Assembly (NCBI GenBank): GCA_910588645.1
Contig: CAJUOY010000035.1
Span: 1 to 5,270 of the forward strand
DNA: 5,270 nt
Origin: an uncultured Christensenellaceae bacterium
Lineage (GTDB): Bacteria; Bacillota; Clostridia; Christensenellales; Borkfalkiaceae
Direction of reading: 5' to 3'
Positions within the stretch are counted from its first letter, which is position 1, and every line of letters starts with the position of its first letter. Positions 4,671-5,270 of this stretch are shown one piece after another. The notes beneath the pieces were generated by a model. It saw nothing but the letters and a program-made list of their open reading frames with translations, did no database searches and was not told where the DNA came from. A program made the translations under genes and the position numbers.

Positions 4671-5105
4671 TTAAGTGTTTGGCACGTCGTTATTTTTTTT
4701 TGCGCTTTTTTTGTCTATGTACTTCTGCTTAGCCTTTTGCCCATACTGTACCGCACGCTCGTGATCTTTCTTTGTCATTTTTCCCTTGCGTGGGCTCGTA
4801 TATGAATGTTTAGGCGCAACTGTACCTTGCCGACGTAAATAAGACTGCTTACCGTCTGGAAACGGGCTTTGCTCTAATTTATAATTTGTTGCATTTTTTC
4901 CTTTCTTAGGTTTCGTGGATAGTCCGACTGAAACGTGATTATCGTCAATATTATCTACGATAACGTGATTATGCCCGCCATTTTTATCTGCTTTGAACTT
5001 TAACGTAACCGTTACCATATCTCCCGACATTGATATCTTAGGCGTTAAATCCTCTGATTTCTTTGTTTTCGCCTGCATTCCCGCGGGCTTTTTTCTTTTA
5101 AACAT
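4671..5105 (-). CDS. 144-aa basic protein of unknown function with a possible SH3-barrel-like core
   Basis: Residues 1-20 are basic, and 100-140 form a Lys-rich, probably helical tail (KKDHERAVQYGQKAKQKY). The middle, about 30-95, alternates hydrophobic strands: VTVTLKF, HVIVDNI, HVSVGLST and then NYKLE...SYLRRQGTV. The order V-I-V, h-V-S-V-h-L-S-T, N-Y-K-L, S-Y-L-R-R-Q recalls the PemK/MazF-type SH3-like barrel, but the likeness is loose and a toxin role is not claimed. No membrane helix or signal peptide is present. The ATG lies 2 nt after the stop of the coat-like gene and has no strong ribosome binding site, so it is probably coupled to it. A gap of 91 bp with a small hairpin (4643-4658) separates it from the 85-aa gene. 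Confidence 0.72.
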   Translation of the reverse strand: MFKRKKPAGMQAKTKKSEDLTPKISMSGDMVTVTLKFKADKNGGHNHVIVDNIDDNHVSVGLSTKPKKGKNATNYKLEQSPFPDGKQSYLRRQGTVAPKHSYTSPRKGKMTKKDHERAVQYGQKAKQKYIDKKSAKKNNDVPNT

Positions 5106-5107
5106 AG

Positions 5108-5270
5108 TTACTTGAATATTTCTCTAACTACAAACTTGATGAACTTTATCGCAAGTACGGCCACAAATACGACAACAAGCAACGCTAAGACCGCAACGAC
5201 CGTTTCCCATATATTCGCCTTGCCTGTAAACAGCTTTACTAAACAACTCCACACGTAAGCGAAAAAGCCT
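5108..5270 (-). CDS. coat-like single-helix membrane protein, N-terminus outside the window
   Basis: The frame is open to the right edge and ends with TAA at 5110-5108, giving 53 visible residues and no supported start codon. An aromatic N-terminal part (GFFAYVWSCL) is followed by one strong membrane segment, WETVVAVLALLVVVFVAVLA (visible residues 21-40). A basic, aromatic tail IKFIKFVVREIFK comes after it. Filamentous phage major coat proteins have one membrane helix and a basic C-terminus that binds the DNA. The position upstream of the assembly ATPase fits. Whether it is the major or a minor coat protein, and whether it has a signal peptide, cannot be seen here. Confidence 0.72.
   Translation of the reverse strand, partial: GFFAYVWSCLVKLFTGKANIWETVVAVLALLVVVFVAVLAIKFIKFVVREIFK

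Overview
The window looks like the chromosome of a Firmicutes bacterium, most likely a member of the Clostridia. The clues are strong AGGAGG-type or GGGGG-type ribosome binding sites, consensus sigma-A promoters with an extended -10, tRNA genes with encoded CCA packed in a cluster, and small hairpin-plus-T terminators. A tRNA cluster at the left end is followed by a compact mobile element whose genes all read leftwards. Host assignment is an inference from these features; no database search was possible.

Left part (1-410): the end of tRNA-Phe(GAA), then tRNA-Thr(TGT) and tRNA-Tyr(GTA) on the + strand, closed by two intrinsic terminators in tandem. Each of the three tRNAs carries one mismatched stem pair.

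Next part (438-950): a candidate type I toxin-antitoxin locus. A consensus promoter on the - strand drives a leader of about 90 nt and a 34-codon ORF (632-736). A second strong promoter on the + strand drives an RNA of about 85 nt with no ORF, which converges on the toxin gene and shares its terminator hairpin, so the two RNAs overlap at their 3' ends. The two promoters are bracketed by two decayed, inverted copies of the mobile element's own iteron region (438-489 and 898-946). From 950 to 1355 there is no gene, only two interlocked inverted repeats and two hairpin terminators.

Right part (1359-5270, all on the - strand): this reads as the core of an integrated filamentous phage (inovirus, Tubulavirales). 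In transcription order it has a coat-like one-helix membrane protein (running off the right edge), a 144-aa basic protein, an 85-aa basic protein, and a Zot/pI-like assembly ATPase with an N-terminal membrane helix. A 500-bp non-coding origin region follows, then a 72-aa zinc-ribbon protein, a 366-aa winged-helix protein that is the best candidate replication initiator, and a terminator.

The 500-bp region holds a 165-bp nested palindrome next to the ATPase stop codon (candidate packaging signal or a small inserted element) and six TTGACnnCG iterons, mostly 13 bp apart, just in front of the zinc-ribbon gene. The order assembly gene, large hairpin, origin, replication gene matches the general plan of filamentous phages such as f1. 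Here, however, the origin looks like an iteron-type origin with a DNA-binding initiator, not a rolling-circle origin with an HUH nuclease. No integrase, transposase or clear attachment repeat is visible, so the borders of the element are not established.
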